Assembly: GCF_001747095.1 (NCBI RefSeq)
Contig: NZ_MDGP01000001.1
Location: forward strand, 851,001 to 915,000
Direction: 5' to 3'
Source: Roseivirga sp. 4D4
GTDB taxonomy: Bacteria; Bacteroidota; Bacteroidia; Cytophagales; Cyclobacteriaceae
DNA: 64,000 nucleotides
A program made the position numbers and the translations under genes. Each line of letters begins with the position of its first letter. Positions within the stretch are counted from its first letter, which is position 1. The notes under the pieces are model-generated. The model searched no databases and was not told the origin of the DNA. It worked only from the letters and a program-made list of their open reading frames with translations. Positions 45,736 through 54,747 of the stretch are shown here, piece after piece.

Positions 45736-47016
45736 ATGACATTTAAATCTCTAGGTCTATCGACCTCATTGCTTCATGCAATTGACAAAGTAGGATACAA
45801 TACGCCTTCTCCTATTCAAGAAAAGGCAATTCCCGTCATACTAGAAAGAAAAGATGTTTTGGCCTCAGCGCAAACCGGGACGGGTAAGACCGCTGGTTTC
45901 GTATTGCCAATTCTTCAAATTCTTTCAGAAGAAAAGCAGCCAAAGAGAAGGCCAGTACGTTCACTGATTCTGACGCCTACAAGGGAGTTAGCGGCCCAAA
46001 TTCAAGAAAATGTTATCGCGTATAGTGAGTTTCTACATTTAAATTCTACAGTGATTTTCGGTGGGATTAAACAAGGGGCTCAAGTAAGAGAGCTTAGAAA
46101 TGGAGTTGACATTTTGGTGGCTACCCCCGGAAGGTTATTGGATTTACATCAACAAGGGCTCGTTTCTTTGGCTCATGTTGAGGTTTTTGTCTTGGATGAG
46201 GCAGATAGAATGTTGGATATGGGCTTTCTCAGGGATATCAAAAAAATCATGTCATTGATTCCTGAAAGGAGGCAAAACCTATTATTCTCAGCCACTTTTT
46301 CAAAAGAAATCAAGCAGTTGGCAGGCTCATTCATGATGGATCCTGTGACGGTAGAAGCAACTCCCGAAAATACTGCTGTAGAAGTCATTGTTCAGAAGAT
46401 TTATCGACTAGATAGGGCCGATAAGGCAGAGTTTCTGATCAGAATGATTTCAGAAGGAGAATGGCGACAAGTATTGGTCTTCTCCAAAACGAAACATGGA
46501 GCTAATCGATTAAGCAAAAAACTAGATAAACGGGGGATCACTTCGGCTGCTATTCATGGCGATAAGAGTCAAGGAGCGAGAACAAATGCCTTAGCGGGGT
46601 TTAAGAAGGGAGATGTTAGAGTATTAGTAGCTACTGACATTGCCGCCCGGGGACTTGATATACCCTTATTGCCCCATGTTATCAATTTCGATTTACCAAA
46701 GGTAGCTGAAGACTATGTGCATAGAATCGGAAGGACTGGTAGAGCAGGAGCCAGTGGTGAGGCAATCTCTTTGGTGTCAAATGATGACTTGCCTTTAGTA
46801 AGAGGGATAGAAAAGTTGTTGGGGGAAAGAATTCCTTCGGAAATTCCTGAAGGCTACAAAGTCACTGACCAACCTGCGGAGCCTAAAGCCAAGAAGGAGC
46901 CTTTGACCAGGAAGAAGAAAGAATCTGGTCAGAACAAACCTAACGATTCTCGACATAAGAGAAAGAAGCCTTTCAACGGAGCTAACACTAAGCCCAGGCG
47001 AAAGAAAAGAAGGTAA
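45736..47016 (+). CDS. DEAD-box RNA helicase, RhlE-like
   Basis: The 426-residue protein has all main helicase motifs: Q motif GYNTPSPIQEKAIPVIL, motif I ASAQTGTGKTAGF, Ia PTRELAAQIQ, motif II VLDEADRMLDMGFL, III FSATF and VI HRIGRTGRAGASGEA. The C-terminal tail (about 375-426) is very basic (for example RHKRKKPF, KPRRKKRR) and likely binds RNA. It should unwind short duplexes during ribosome assembly or cold adaptation. It is cytoplasmic and transcribed alone, with the ECF sigma gene 106 bases after its stop. Confidence 0.93.
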   Translation: MTFKSLGLSTSLLHAIDKVGYNTPSPIQEKAIPVILERKDVLASAQTGTGKTAGFVLPILQILSEEKQPKRRPVRSLILTPTRELAAQIQENVIAYSEFLHLNSTVIFGGIKQGAQVRELRNGVDILVATPGRLLDLHQQGLVSLAHVEVFVLDEADRMLDMGFLRDIKKIMSLIPERRQNLLFSATFSKEIKQLAGSFMMDPVTVEATPENTAVEVIVQKIYRLDRADKAEFLIRMISEGEWRQVLVFSKTKHGANRLSKKLDKRGITSAAIHGDKSQGARTNALAGFKKGDVRVLVATDIAARGLDIPLLPHVINFDLPKVAEDYVHRIGRTGRAGASGEAISLVSNDDLPLVRGIEKLLGERIPSEIPEGYKVTDQPAEPKAKKEPLTRKKKESGQNKPNDSRHKRKKPFNGANTKPRRKKRR

Positions 47017-47122
47017 TGTTTTTTTGTTTAATGAATTAACAAAAAGTTTAAACAAATGGTAAGTTCTGAGCGTTTGTACCACAAACCGAAAAACTTTGTC
47101 ACTCTCAGTCCAACAGCTTACG

Positions 47123-47653
47123 ATGACCTCCTCAGTCGAAAGTAAAATAAGCCATCTGCTCGCAGAAAGGAATAAGGAGGCCATTCAATTAGTTTTCACA
47201 CATTACGGTCCTTTGCTACTGAATGTCATTAATCGGGTGCTTCGGGATGAGGTCATGTCCGAAGATGTTTTGCAGTCAGTTTTATTGAAAATTTGGCAGA
47301 ATGGGCATAATTTTGACGGCTCTAAAGGCTCTCTATTTACTTGGCTCGTTCGTGTTAGTAAAAATGCTGCGATCGATAAGACAAGAACTAAAGATTATCG
47401 ACTCTCTCAGGAATCTAAAAACGGAGTTGAAGTCGTAAGTATAGCAGAGAGTGTTTCTAGTGGTGACGAAATGGAGACATTGTATGCTAAACAGTTGATT
47501 GCACAGCTTCCGGAGGATTTGAAGACTCTGATAAAGATGTCCTTCTTTGAAGGCTATACTCATAAAGAGATATGCGAAAAGCTCGGTATACCTTTAGGCA
47601 CCGTCAAAACAAGAATTAGAACTGCTATAAAGCACTTGAGATCGATCATATAA
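47123..47653 (+). CDS. ECF-type RNA polymerase sigma factor, SigK-like context
   Basis: The 176-residue product has region 2 (VFTHYGPLLLNVINRVLRDE, then VMSEDVLQSVLLKIWQN) and region 4 (LPEDLKTLIKMSFFEGYTHKEI, then CEKLGIPLGTVKTRIRTAIKHL). I chose ATG 47123 because the longer frame opens with TTG. Its stop overlaps the start of the anti-sigma gene by one base (TAATG), and a fasciclin gene follows. In mycobacteria, SigK, its anti-sigma RskA and fasciclin-domain proteins form a similar regulatory unit; the parallel here is inferred from gene order and domains. Confidence 0.92.
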   Translation: MTSSVESKISHLLAERNKEAIQLVFTHYGPLLLNVINRVLRDEVMSEDVLQSVLLKIWQNGHNFDGSKGSLFTWLVRVSKNAAIDKTRTKDYRLSQESKNGVEVVSIAESVSSGDEMETLYAKQLIAQLPEDLKTLIKMSFFEGYTHKEICEKLGIPLGTVKTRIRTAIKHLRSII

Positions 47654-48471
47654 TGGATATTCAAGCGTACATATCATCGGGAATCTTAGAGGCCTACCTG
47701 GCAGGTGAGCTCAATGAGCAAGAGATGAAGGAGGTGGATAGAATTGCAAGTCAATACAACGAGGTTCGTTTGGAATTGGATTCGCTTAGGGAGAGTTTGT
47801 TGAAATTTGCAGAAGCAGAATCCAAATCCCCAAATTCAGAGATTCTTGAAGGAGCGTTGGAATCAATTCAAGAAATTGAGAAGGAGAAGTTTTTTAAAGT
47901 TCTTGATGATGAGCCTGAAGTTAAAATTCAGCGTGTTAACATAGTGCCGGTTTGGTCTATTGCGGCTAGTATTCTTTTATTTATTAGTCTGGGTTTCAAT
48001 TACATTTTTTATTCTCAATTCAAGAATACCAAAGATCAATTGGCCGCTTTGGAGTCTGATCAGACCTCATTGGCTAATCGTGTGAGTCAAACCGATCAAC
48101 AACTTCAATATGCTCAATTGAGAATTGCTCATTTCTTAAGTGAAGATAATGTGCATATAAGGATGGAGGGTCTTGACTTATCACCAGAGTCTTTTGCAAA
48201 CGTATTTTGGAATACTAAGAGTAACGCTGTTTTTATCAGTGTAGACAACCTTCCGGAACCACCCCACGGGCATCAATATCAGCTGTGGGCAATAAAGCCA
48301 GGACTGGCGCCAATTGATGCTGGTATATTTGATCATAACCAATTGGTTCAGGAATTGAAGGTGATCAAAGGAAACGTTGAGGCATTTGCCGTGACGCTTG
48401 AAAAAGAGGGTGGAAGCCCAATTGCCACTGTGGATAAGACCTTTGTTAAAGGTTTTTTGAAAAAAAGTTAA
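47653..48471 (+). CDS. RskA-like anti-sigma factor
   Basis: The 272-residue protein has a cytoplasmic N-terminal part (1-95) opening SSGILEAYLAGELNEQEMKE, one transmembrane helix (about 98-120, VPVWSIAASILLFISLGFNY) and a coiled-coil-like segment. The C-terminal domain matches anti-sigma-K (RskA): FISVDNLPEPPHGHQYQLWAI and a VEAFAVTLEKEGGSP ending. It should bind the adjacent sigma factor until a periplasmic signal triggers its cleavage. It is translationally coupled to the sigma gene by TAATG, and the fasciclin gene lies 75 bases downstream. Confidence 0.9.
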   Translation: MDIQAYISSGILEAYLAGELNEQEMKEVDRIASQYNEVRLELDSLRESLLKFAEAESKSPNSEILEGALESIQEIEKEKFFKVLDDEPEVKIQRVNIVPVWSIAASILLFISLGFNYIFYSQFKNTKDQLAALESDQTSLANRVSQTDQQLQYAQLRIAHFLSEDNVHIRMEGLDLSPESFANVFWNTKSNAVFISVDNLPEPPHGHQYQLWAIKPGLAPIDAGIFDHNQLVQELKVIKGNVEAFAVTLEKEGGSPIATVDKTFVKGFLKKS

Positions 48472-48546
48472 CACTTCGAAATCCAAGCCCTCCGAGCAGG
48501 TCGTATCTAGGATAGTTTTAATCAAACATTGAAAAATTATCCAATT

Positions 48547-49044
48547 ATGAAAACTCAGAAAATTTTTAGATCATTAGCTGCAACGCTTTTCGCAATGTTA
48601 CTAACCGTATCTGTTGCTAAAGCACAGTCAAAAGACATCGTAGAATTAGCAGTTGGTGCTGATAACTTGAAAACATTAGTGGCAGCCGTAAAAGCTGGAG
48701 GCTTAGTAGAAACTTTACAGGGAGATGGACCTTTCACTGTATTTGCTCCAACTGATGAGGCGTTTGCTGCACTACCTGCAGGAACTTTAGAAATGCTTTT
48801 GAAGCCTGAGAATAAAGACAAATTAGTTGCTATTCTTACTTACCATGTAGTTGCTGGTAAAGTAATGTCTACGGATTTATCTAATGGACAAAAGGCAAAA
48901 ACAGTTCAAGGACAAAATGTATCTGTTTCTATTAGCGGTAGTACCGTTAAGATTAGTGGAGCGAAAGTTGTCGCTGCAGATGTTAAAGCAAAAAATGGTG
49001 TTGTTCACATTATTGACAAGGTGATTTTACCACCTAACATGTAA
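48547..49044 (+). CDS. Secreted fasciclin-domain protein
   Basis: Start ATG 48547 gives a signal peptide ([18 protein letters not shown]), and the product has 165 residues. The mature part is one fasciclin (FAS1) domain: [19 protein letters not shown], then [20 protein letters not shown] (H1 region) and [13 protein letters not shown], with [12 protein letters not shown] (H2) at the end. FAS1 domains mediate adhesion. It closes the sigma/anti-sigma operon and is followed by a strong terminator, so it is a probable target of that sigma factor. Confidence 0.93.
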   Translation: MKTQKIFRSLAATLFAMLLTVSVAKAQSKDIVELAVGADNLKTLVAAVKAGGLVETLQGDGPFTVFAPTDEAFAALPAGTLEMLLKPENKDKLVAILTYHVVAGKVMSTDLSNGQKAKTVQGQNVSVSISGSTVKISGAKVVAADVKAKNGVVHIIDKVILPPNM

Positions 49045-49063
49045 GCGTTAAGTTTAAGGTTGA

Positions 49064-49091
49064 AAGGCTCCGAGAAATCGGGGCCTTTTTT
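49064..49091 (+). terminator. Rho-independent terminator after the fasciclin gene
   Basis: GGCTCCGA (49066-49073) pairs with TCGGGGCC (49078-49085) with one G-U pair and a GAAA loop, followed by six T. It sits 20 bases after the fasciclin stop. Confidence 0.9.
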
Positions 49092-49147
49092 GTTATAAGG
49101 CATTTGACTTGATTCTTTCTGATTGCTAAGAAAGTGAAGGAATGTAT

Positions 49148-51760
49148 CTAATCGTTTGCAAGTACTTCCACAGGGTTCATTCTTGAGCGTTTATAGACTT
49201 GAACGAAGATGAGCATCAAGGCAAGGGTGAATGACAAGACCGCAATAAGAACAAATACACTCCAATAATCCACAGGATCAATTCTATAAGCAAAAGACGG
49301 TAGCCACTCATTTATAGCAATTATAGAAAGAGGAATGGCCAGTATGTTAGCGATGATAATGATCCAGCAATACTCTATAGTCAGGTTCCAAAGGATTTGC
49401 TTCACTTTAGCACCAAGTACCTTTCTAATCGCAACCTCTTTCATTCTCTTGGTTAGGCCGTGTCCAATGAGAGCGACTAAACCCACTAGTGAAATCAAGA
49501 TGGTTAAGATGCTTGAGTAGGAGATAAGTGAAGCGTTTCGTTCTTCAGCTTCAAACATATCGTTGAAATAGTCGTCAAGGAAGTAATACCCGATTTCATA
49601 ATCAGGATCAACTTTTTGAAGTGATGTTTCAATATGCTCAATTGTTTGTGGAATGCCTGAGGTACTAATCTTAATGGATAGTGCAAGATTATATGGGCTT
49701 CCCAGGCTTAGCACAACGGGAGAGATTTGTCTTTTTAAATGTGAATAGTTGAAGTCTTTCACTACACCAATGACTGGGCCCTTCCGTCCTGCTACAACAA
49801 TCGATTTACCGATCGGACTTTCATTGCCTGAGAAGAGTAGTCTTTTTCCAGATTCATTGATCAGAAATGCGTTTTTGTCGGTTGTAAGATCTCTTGAAAA
49901 ATCTCTTCCCTCAAGGATTTCTATGTCATAGGTTTTAATGAAGTTGTAGCCAGTTCTTAGCTCTCCAATGGGCTGAGCTGTATTAGGACTTTCAGTTGCT
50001 AAATGAGCCGTTTGACCACTTGATCCTCTTCCCAAGGCAGACTGAGAAGAAGTCATCTCTATAACGCTGGGAGAGGTAAGCACCTCCGATTCAATGGCAT
50101 CATAAGAAGCTTTGATTTTGCTGCTAAGATTGTTTACAACCAGAATCTGGTCCTTTGAAAAACCAAGGTCTATATTTTTGACATAAGAGATCTGCTTATT
50201 GATGAAAGTGAAGTTGATTACAAGTATGATGGCTATTGCGAACTGAAAAGTCACAAGGATCTTACTACCCTTCATGTTTGTTTTGACATTCGAGAAATCT
50301 CTTTTGAGAATTCTGGAAGGCTTGAATTTTGAAACGAACAATGCTGGATAAATACCAGAAATAATGCCCAATACAAAGGTTGATACGAACATGCCTAGCA
50401 TGACCTCGGGCTCAGACCAATAGGTTACTTCAGCAGGTATCTGCATCATTTGACCGAAGGGTTCTACTAACAATTGGGTTATGCCAAGTGCAATGACAAA
50501 GGCTATAAAGGTGAGTATGGTAGACTCTCCCAGAAATTGGATAATCAGGCTGTTCCTGTCCGCTCCTATGACTTTTCTAACTCCTATTTCCTTTATCCTT
50601 CTTTCATATTGTGCGGTAGTAAGGTTGATATAATTGATGATAGCAATGAGCAATATGAGTATGTCAATTCCTGCCAAGACATACATGGTCTGCTTACTTC
50701 CACTCCTGATGTTGCTAGAAATACCCTGAGAATTAAGGTAGACATCTTCAAAGGGTTGGACATAGTTGTCTGACATTGAAATGAAATCTGCAAATCTTTG
50801 ATTCATTTGATCATTGTATAGTTTCTCAATTTTGGCATCCACTGTAGCGCGATTCACATCACTCGCGTACATGCCATAGCTGTGAAAGTCTAAACCACTT
50901 TTATAAGCCCAGGTGTCAAGGTCTGGAAAGCCACTGAGTGAAACGAGAAGGTCGAACTGGAGGTGAGATTTTTTCGGTACCTCAACCACAGATATAATAC
51001 TGTAGTCGTGCTCAAGGATTTTGATAACCTCTCCAATCGGGGATGTGTCTCCAAAGAGTGTTTTGGACAGCGTGGTGCTTATGACTACGCCATTGTTTTC
51101 AAAGGCTTCTTGATCAATACTTTTACCATAGAGCGGTTCAAAGGAGAATATTTTAAAGAAATCATGGTCAGAAAAGTACATGGAACGATCCTTATACTTG
51201 GTCTGGTTTGAGATGATTTCAGTCGCACCATAATTGTAAATTCTCGTGGCATACGGCACTTCCGGAATAGACTTGATCATCTCTGGAACCACTGACCCGA
51301 AAGTAATTGCCGAGCTGTTTGTGTTCCCACTGGTGGTCGTGTAACGCGAGATTACTCTGAAGATATCCTCTTTGTTTTCATGGAATTTATCGTATTGGAG
51401 TTCATTTTGTATAAAAAGGAAGAGCATAAGAGATACGGATATGCCGATCGCTAATCCCATTATATTAATAAACGAGAATGTTTTTTGCCTTTTGATTGAC
51501 CTGAAGGCTGAAGTGATGAAGTTTTTGAACATTGCTGTTTGTGTTAGATGTTGATTTCCTTTGAAGTTTTTGACTGACCATGGTTTTATGAAATTGAATA
51601 CCTGAAACCAGAAGAACAGCTTTTTCTGCCAAACTGGCCTTTCTCTCAATTCATCATTGTATTCATAGAGATCACCAATGATCTCTTCTATATATTCTTC
51701 TTTACAGATCCACTTGAGCATCTGCCTTGCGAACTTCGGTATGTGGGAAGACCTCTTCAA
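49148..51760 (-). CDS. FtsX-type ABC transporter permease with N-terminal prefix domain
   Basis: The 870-residue protein begins with a permease-prefix domain (MLKWICKEEYIEEIIGDLYE). Two MacB/FtsX permease halves follow, each with a MacB-PCD-like exported domain and four helices in all per half-pair; IKRQKTFSFINIMGLAIGIS and IGVRKVIGADRNSLIIQFLG are typical. Such permeases need an ATPase that is not encoded nearby. The start TTG 51760 overlaps the PadR stop in TTGA, so the two are coupled. It probably exports a peptide or lipid in response to a PadR-sensed signal. Confidence 0.88.
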   Translation of the reverse strand: MKRSSHIPKFARQMLKWICKEEYIEEIIGDLYEYNDELRERPVWQKKLFFWFQVFNFIKPWSVKNFKGNQHLTQTAMFKNFITSAFRSIKRQKTFSFINIMGLAIGISVSLMLFLFIQNELQYDKFHENKEDIFRVISRYTTTSGNTNSSAITFGSVVPEMIKSIPEVPYATRIYNYGATEIISNQTKYKDRSMYFSDHDFFKIFSFEPLYGKSIDQEAFENNGVVISTTLSKTLFGDTSPIGEVIKILEHDYSIISVVEVPKKSHLQFDLLVSLSGFPDLDTWAYKSGLDFHSYGMYASDVNRATVDAKIEKLYNDQMNQRFADFISMSDNYVQPFEDVYLNSQGISSNIRSGSKQTMYVLAGIDILILLIAIINYINLTTAQYERRIKEIGVRKVIGADRNSLIIQFLGESTILTFIAFVIALGITQLLVEPFGQMMQIPAEVTYWSEPEVMLGMFVSTFVLGIISGIYPALFVSKFKPSRILKRDFSNVKTNMKGSKILVTFQFAIAIILVINFTFINKQISYVKNIDLGFSKDQILVVNNLSSKIKASYDAIESEVLTSPSVIEMTSSQSALGRGSSGQTAHLATESPNTAQPIGELRTGYNFIKTYDIEILEGRDFSRDLTTDKNAFLINESGKRLLFSGNESPIGKSIVVAGRKGPVIGVVKDFNYSHLKRQISPVVLSLGSPYNLALSIKISTSGIPQTIEHIETSLQKVDPDYEIGYYFLDDYFNDMFEAEERNASLISYSSILTILISLVGLVALIGHGLTKRMKEVAIRKVLGAKVKQILWNLTIEYCWIIIIANILAIPLSIIAINEWLPSFAYRIDPVDYWSVFVLIAVLSFTLALMLIFVQVYKRSRMNPVEVLAND

Positions 51761-52083
51761 CTTATTGTCAATTCAGGGATTTGCTTCCAGAGATTTACTT
51801 TGATATCCCTGCTCTTTTCTAGTGCTCTTTTGCCAATGGCTGTAACAGCGAAAATTCTCTTGCTTCTTCCGCCTCGAACTTCTGTCGCATCGCTGTAGTG
51901 TGAGATGGCTAAACCCTTTTTTTCTAGGCGATTGAGGGTTCCGTGTACAGAGCCAATGGTCATCGTCCTATTGGCTTGGTCTTTCAACGACCGTCTAATT
52001 GAGAGACCATAGGCATCATCTTTCAAGGTTATAATCAATAGAAGTATTAGCTCTTCAAGCTCTCCGAGATATTCTTTTACCAT
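51757..52083 (-). CDS. PadR-family transcriptional regulator
   Basis: The 108-residue product is a PadR winged helix: YLGELEELILLLIITLKDDAY, then MTIGSVHGTLNRLEKKGLAIS (recognition helix and wing) and GGRSKRIFAVTAIGKRAL. PadR repressors bind small molecules and release DNA. The start ATG 52083 was chosen because it fits the family opening; a longer frame at 52110 is possible. It is cotranscribed with the FtsX permease through a TTGA overlap. Dyad sequences upstream at 52092-52148 are candidate operators. Confidence 0.9.
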   Translation of the reverse strand: MVKEYLGELEELILLLIITLKDDAYGLSIRRSLKDQANRTMTIGSVHGTLNRLEKKGLAISHYSDATEVRGGRSKRIFAVTAIGKRALEKSRDIKVNLWKQIPELTIS

Positions 52084-52091
52084 CTTGATTT

Positions 52092-52148
52092 GTTCTACTA
52101 AGTAGATCAAATATAAGAAATTACTTTATATGTTCGATATAGTAGAAC
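52092..52148 (-). promoter_or_regulatory. Candidate PadR operator region
   Basis: GTTCTACTA (52092-52100) and TAGTAGAAC (52140-52148) form a perfect 9-bp inverted repeat, 39 bases apart. The left half also sits in a local palindrome TCTACT-A-AGTAGA (52094-52106). It lies 9-65 bases upstream of the padR start, fitting self-regulation. Binding is inferred. Confidence 0.5.
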
Positions 52149-52294
52149 TAATAAGCTATGATTCTTAGTTGAAGGAATAGGGGAGAGTGTATCAGGTTTC
52201 AATCCCTTGGAGGGATAGTCGCTAATAAAATCGTCAGGGCACTAAATTGATAGATAAGTTTGGATGTAACCAATCAAGGGTATAAACTTACTCA

Positions 52295-53146
52295 ATGAAA
52301 ATAATAGAGTGTCCAAGAGATGCTATGCAGGGATTGCATGAATTTATTCCAACTGAGAAAAAGGCGCTATATATCAATCAACTTTTGAAGGTGGGCTTTG
52401 ATACAATCGACTTTGGAAGCTTTGTTTCGCCAAAGGCCATACCTCAGCTCAGAGATACGGCCGAGGTATTAGACAAACTCAATCTTTCTGAGACTTCGAC
52501 AAAGCTTCTTGCTATAGTCGCGAATGTTAGAGGGGCTGAACAAGCTATTCAATTTGAGGAAATAGACTACTTGGGTTTTCCGCTGTCAATCTCAGAGCAG
52601 TTTCAGCTGCGAAATACCAATAAGTCGATCGATGAGGCACTGGCTACGGTAGCTGATATTCAAAATCTTTGTGAGAAGCATGGGAAGACGCTGGTAACTT
52701 ATATTTCAATGGGTTTTGGAAACCCGTATGGTGAGCCTTTTAATGAAGAAATTATTGCCGATTTTGTTGAAAAACTCAATGTCTTGGGAGTCCAAATTAT
52801 CAGTTTATCAGATACCATAGGTGTGGCTGCACCGGATGTAATAGAAAGTGTGTTTGCTACGAGTATTTCGACATACCCAGATATTGAATTTGGTGCCCAT
52901 TTTCATTCAACACCAGAAAAGACCAAAGAAAAACTTGAATCGGCCTATCTGGCGGGGTGCAGACGATTCGATACGGCAATCAAAGGGTTCGGAGGCTGTC
53001 CAATGGCAAAGGATGATCTTACCGGAAATATTGCAACGGAGCGACTCCTTGACTATTTGAATACTGTTGGTCAGGAAACTGGACTGAACAAGAATGCGTT
53101 TGATCAGGCTATGGTAATGAGTTTAGATGTTTTCCCTGTAAACTAA
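52295..53146 (+). CDS. Hydroxymethylglutaryl-CoA lyase
   Basis: The 283-residue TIM-barrel enzyme splits HMG-CoA to acetoacetate and acetyl-CoA in leucine breakdown. Family segments are IECPRDAMQGLHEFIPTEKK with the catalytic Arg, the metal-binding FGAHFHSTPEKTKEK with its His pair, and the active-site loop FGGCPMAKDDLTGNIATE with its Cys. The loop differs from the GCPxAxGASGN form of better known lyases, so a related acyl-CoA lyase activity is possible. It starts at ATG 52295 and is followed 4 bases later by a serine hydrolase gene. Confidence 0.85.
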   Translation: MKIIECPRDAMQGLHEFIPTEKKALYINQLLKVGFDTIDFGSFVSPKAIPQLRDTAEVLDKLNLSETSTKLLAIVANVRGAEQAIQFEEIDYLGFPLSISEQFQLRNTNKSIDEALATVADIQNLCEKHGKTLVTYISMGFGNPYGEPFNEEIIADFVEKLNVLGVQIISLSDTIGVAAPDVIESVFATSISTYPDIEFGAHFHSTPEKTKEKLESAYLAGCRRFDTAIKGFGGCPMAKDDLTGNIATERLLDYLNTVGQETGLNKNAFDQAMVMSLDVFPVN

Positions 53147-53150
53147 TGTC

Positions 53151-54530
53151 ATGAGCGTAAGATGTAGTTTGTGGTTATCCATGCTCTTTATAGCAATTCA
53201 AGTTCAGGGACAGGACGATCCAGTTTTTATAACTCAAAAACAGGTAGTAAGGGGCATCAATCGAGCAGGGGATGGACTCCGATCAGGTCGACCAGATGTG
53301 TTTGAGATAGATGCGAAGAAGTTAAATGACGGAATCGATCGGATTATGCAACAAGCCATTGATTCGATGGCTTTTCCTGGTGGACAGGTACTGATCGCGA
53401 AGCAGGGGCTCGTGATCTATCACAAAGCATTTGGCTATCATACTTATGATAAGGTGATTCCTGTCGATACCACTGATATCTACGACTTGGCTTCCGTCAC
53501 CAAAACCACTGCATCCACTTTAGCGCTAATGAAGCTCTATGATATGGGCTTGTTCAACCCTGATAAAACGATGGGTGAATACTTTCCTGATGTTGCCAAG
53601 GGCAAGAAGAAAAACCTTGTAATGCGTGATGTACTGGCGCATCAAGCCGGTTTGAGGGCATGGATTCCCTATTGGTCCGAGTCTCAAAAGCGAAACGGCA
53701 AGTATCGAAATAAGACAGTGAGCCGAGATTCATCGGCTAACTACCCTTACAGAATTTCTGAAGCAGGGCTTTTCATGCACAAAGACTTTATTCAAAAGAA
53801 GATCTATAAAATGATCAGAAAGTCGAAGGTGAGTAAAGACAAGCGATATGTTTACTCTGGTCTAACTTTCTATCTCATTCCAGAACTGGTAAGGCGATTA
53901 ACTGGAAAGTCCTTTGATCAATTCCTTTATGACGAGTTCTACGTGCCAATGGGGGCTAATACGCTTCGCTTTAATGCAGGTAAGCAGTTCGACTTAGATA
54001 GAATTGTACCCACGGAGGTAGATACTTTTTTCAGGATGCAGATATTACATGGTGTTGTGCATGATGAAGGTGCTGCAATGATGCTTGGAGTTTCGGGTAA
54101 TGCTGGATTGTTTAGCCGTGCAGCAGACGTGGCTAAAGTATATCAAATGCTGCTCAATGGCGGCCAGTTCGAAGGTAATACCTATTTAAAAGAAAGCACT
54201 ATTCAGGAGTTCACGGATTGTCAGTTTTGTGAAGTTGGTAATAGAAGGGGGATGGGGTTTGACAAGCCCTTGGTGGAATATGATGCCAACCTGAGCAGTG
54301 TCGCCAAAGGTGCCAGCGAAGCAAGCTTTGGGCACTCTGGCTATACCGGCACTCTGGTATGGGCCGATCCTGATAATGATTTACTCTTTGTCTTTCTGTC
54401 TAATAGAGTTTACCCCACAAGAAACAATAGTAAAATCTACCAACTCAATGTGCGTCCCGACATTCATAATTTGGTATATGAGTTGTTAAGGGTTAAACAA
54501 GGAACCTATACGATGGGGATGCATTGGTGA
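53151..54530 (+). CDS. Secreted serine hydrolase, class C beta-lactamase family
   Basis: The 459-residue product has a signal peptide (LWLSMLFIAIQVQGQ). It shows the beta-lactamase-type motifs: SVTKTTAS (SxxK, nucleophile Ser), the YSG segment of KRYVYSGLTFYLIPE, and HSGYTG in place of KTG near residue 395. VLAHQAGLRAWIPYW is also typical. These enzymes are usually D-amino-peptidases or esterases in the envelope, and real beta-lactamase activity is not implied. It starts 4 bases after the HMG-CoA lyase stop and probably shares its transcript. Confidence 0.87.
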   Translation: MSVRCSLWLSMLFIAIQVQGQDDPVFITQKQVVRGINRAGDGLRSGRPDVFEIDAKKLNDGIDRIMQQAIDSMAFPGGQVLIAKQGLVIYHKAFGYHTYDKVIPVDTTDIYDLASVTKTTASTLALMKLYDMGLFNPDKTMGEYFPDVAKGKKKNLVMRDVLAHQAGLRAWIPYWSESQKRNGKYRNKTVSRDSSANYPYRISEAGLFMHKDFIQKKIYKMIRKSKVSKDKRYVYSGLTFYLIPELVRRLTGKSFDQFLYDEFYVPMGANTLRFNAGKQFDLDRIVPTEVDTFFRMQILHGVVHDEGAAMMLGVSGNAGLFSRAADVAKVYQMLLNGGQFEGNTYLKESTIQEFTDCQFCEVGNRRGMGFDKPLVEYDANLSSVAKGASEASFGHSGYTGTLVWADPDNDLLFVFLSNRVYPTRNNSKIYQLNVRPDIHNLVYELLRVKQGTYTMGMHW

Positions 54531-54660
54531 AGTGACTTACAATTTCCTGGTCTCATTATTCCGTACAAGTTTTTGTTTAGTCAATATGTCCAGGCAATGC
54601 CGAATGTTTAATGAAGAATTAATAATGAATAGTTGGAATGCTCTTGCCAAACCTGAACTT

Positions 54661-54745
54661 CACCTAATCACCTAATCACCTAATCACCTAATCACCTAAT
54701 CACCTAATCACCTAATCACCTAATCACCTAATCACCTAATCACCT
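54661..54745. repeat. Perfect 8-bp tandem array CACCTAAT
   Basis: CACCTAAT is repeated ten times plus a partial CACCT unit without mismatch. It lies in the gap between the serine hydrolase stop and the dprA stop, two bases from the latter. The number of copies may vary between strains. Confidence 0.97.
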
Positions 54746-54747
54746 TC

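Noticed and set aside
53151..54530. Serine hydrolase as an antibiotic-resistance beta-lactamase
   Set aside because: SxxK and YSG are present, but the family is broad and Bacteroidota members with this layout are generally peptidases or esterases; nothing points to resistance.
54661..54745. Tandem array as a CRISPR array
   Set aside because: Units are 8 bp and directly adjacent with no spacers. The same reasoning excludes the 7-bp arrays at 31814-31910.
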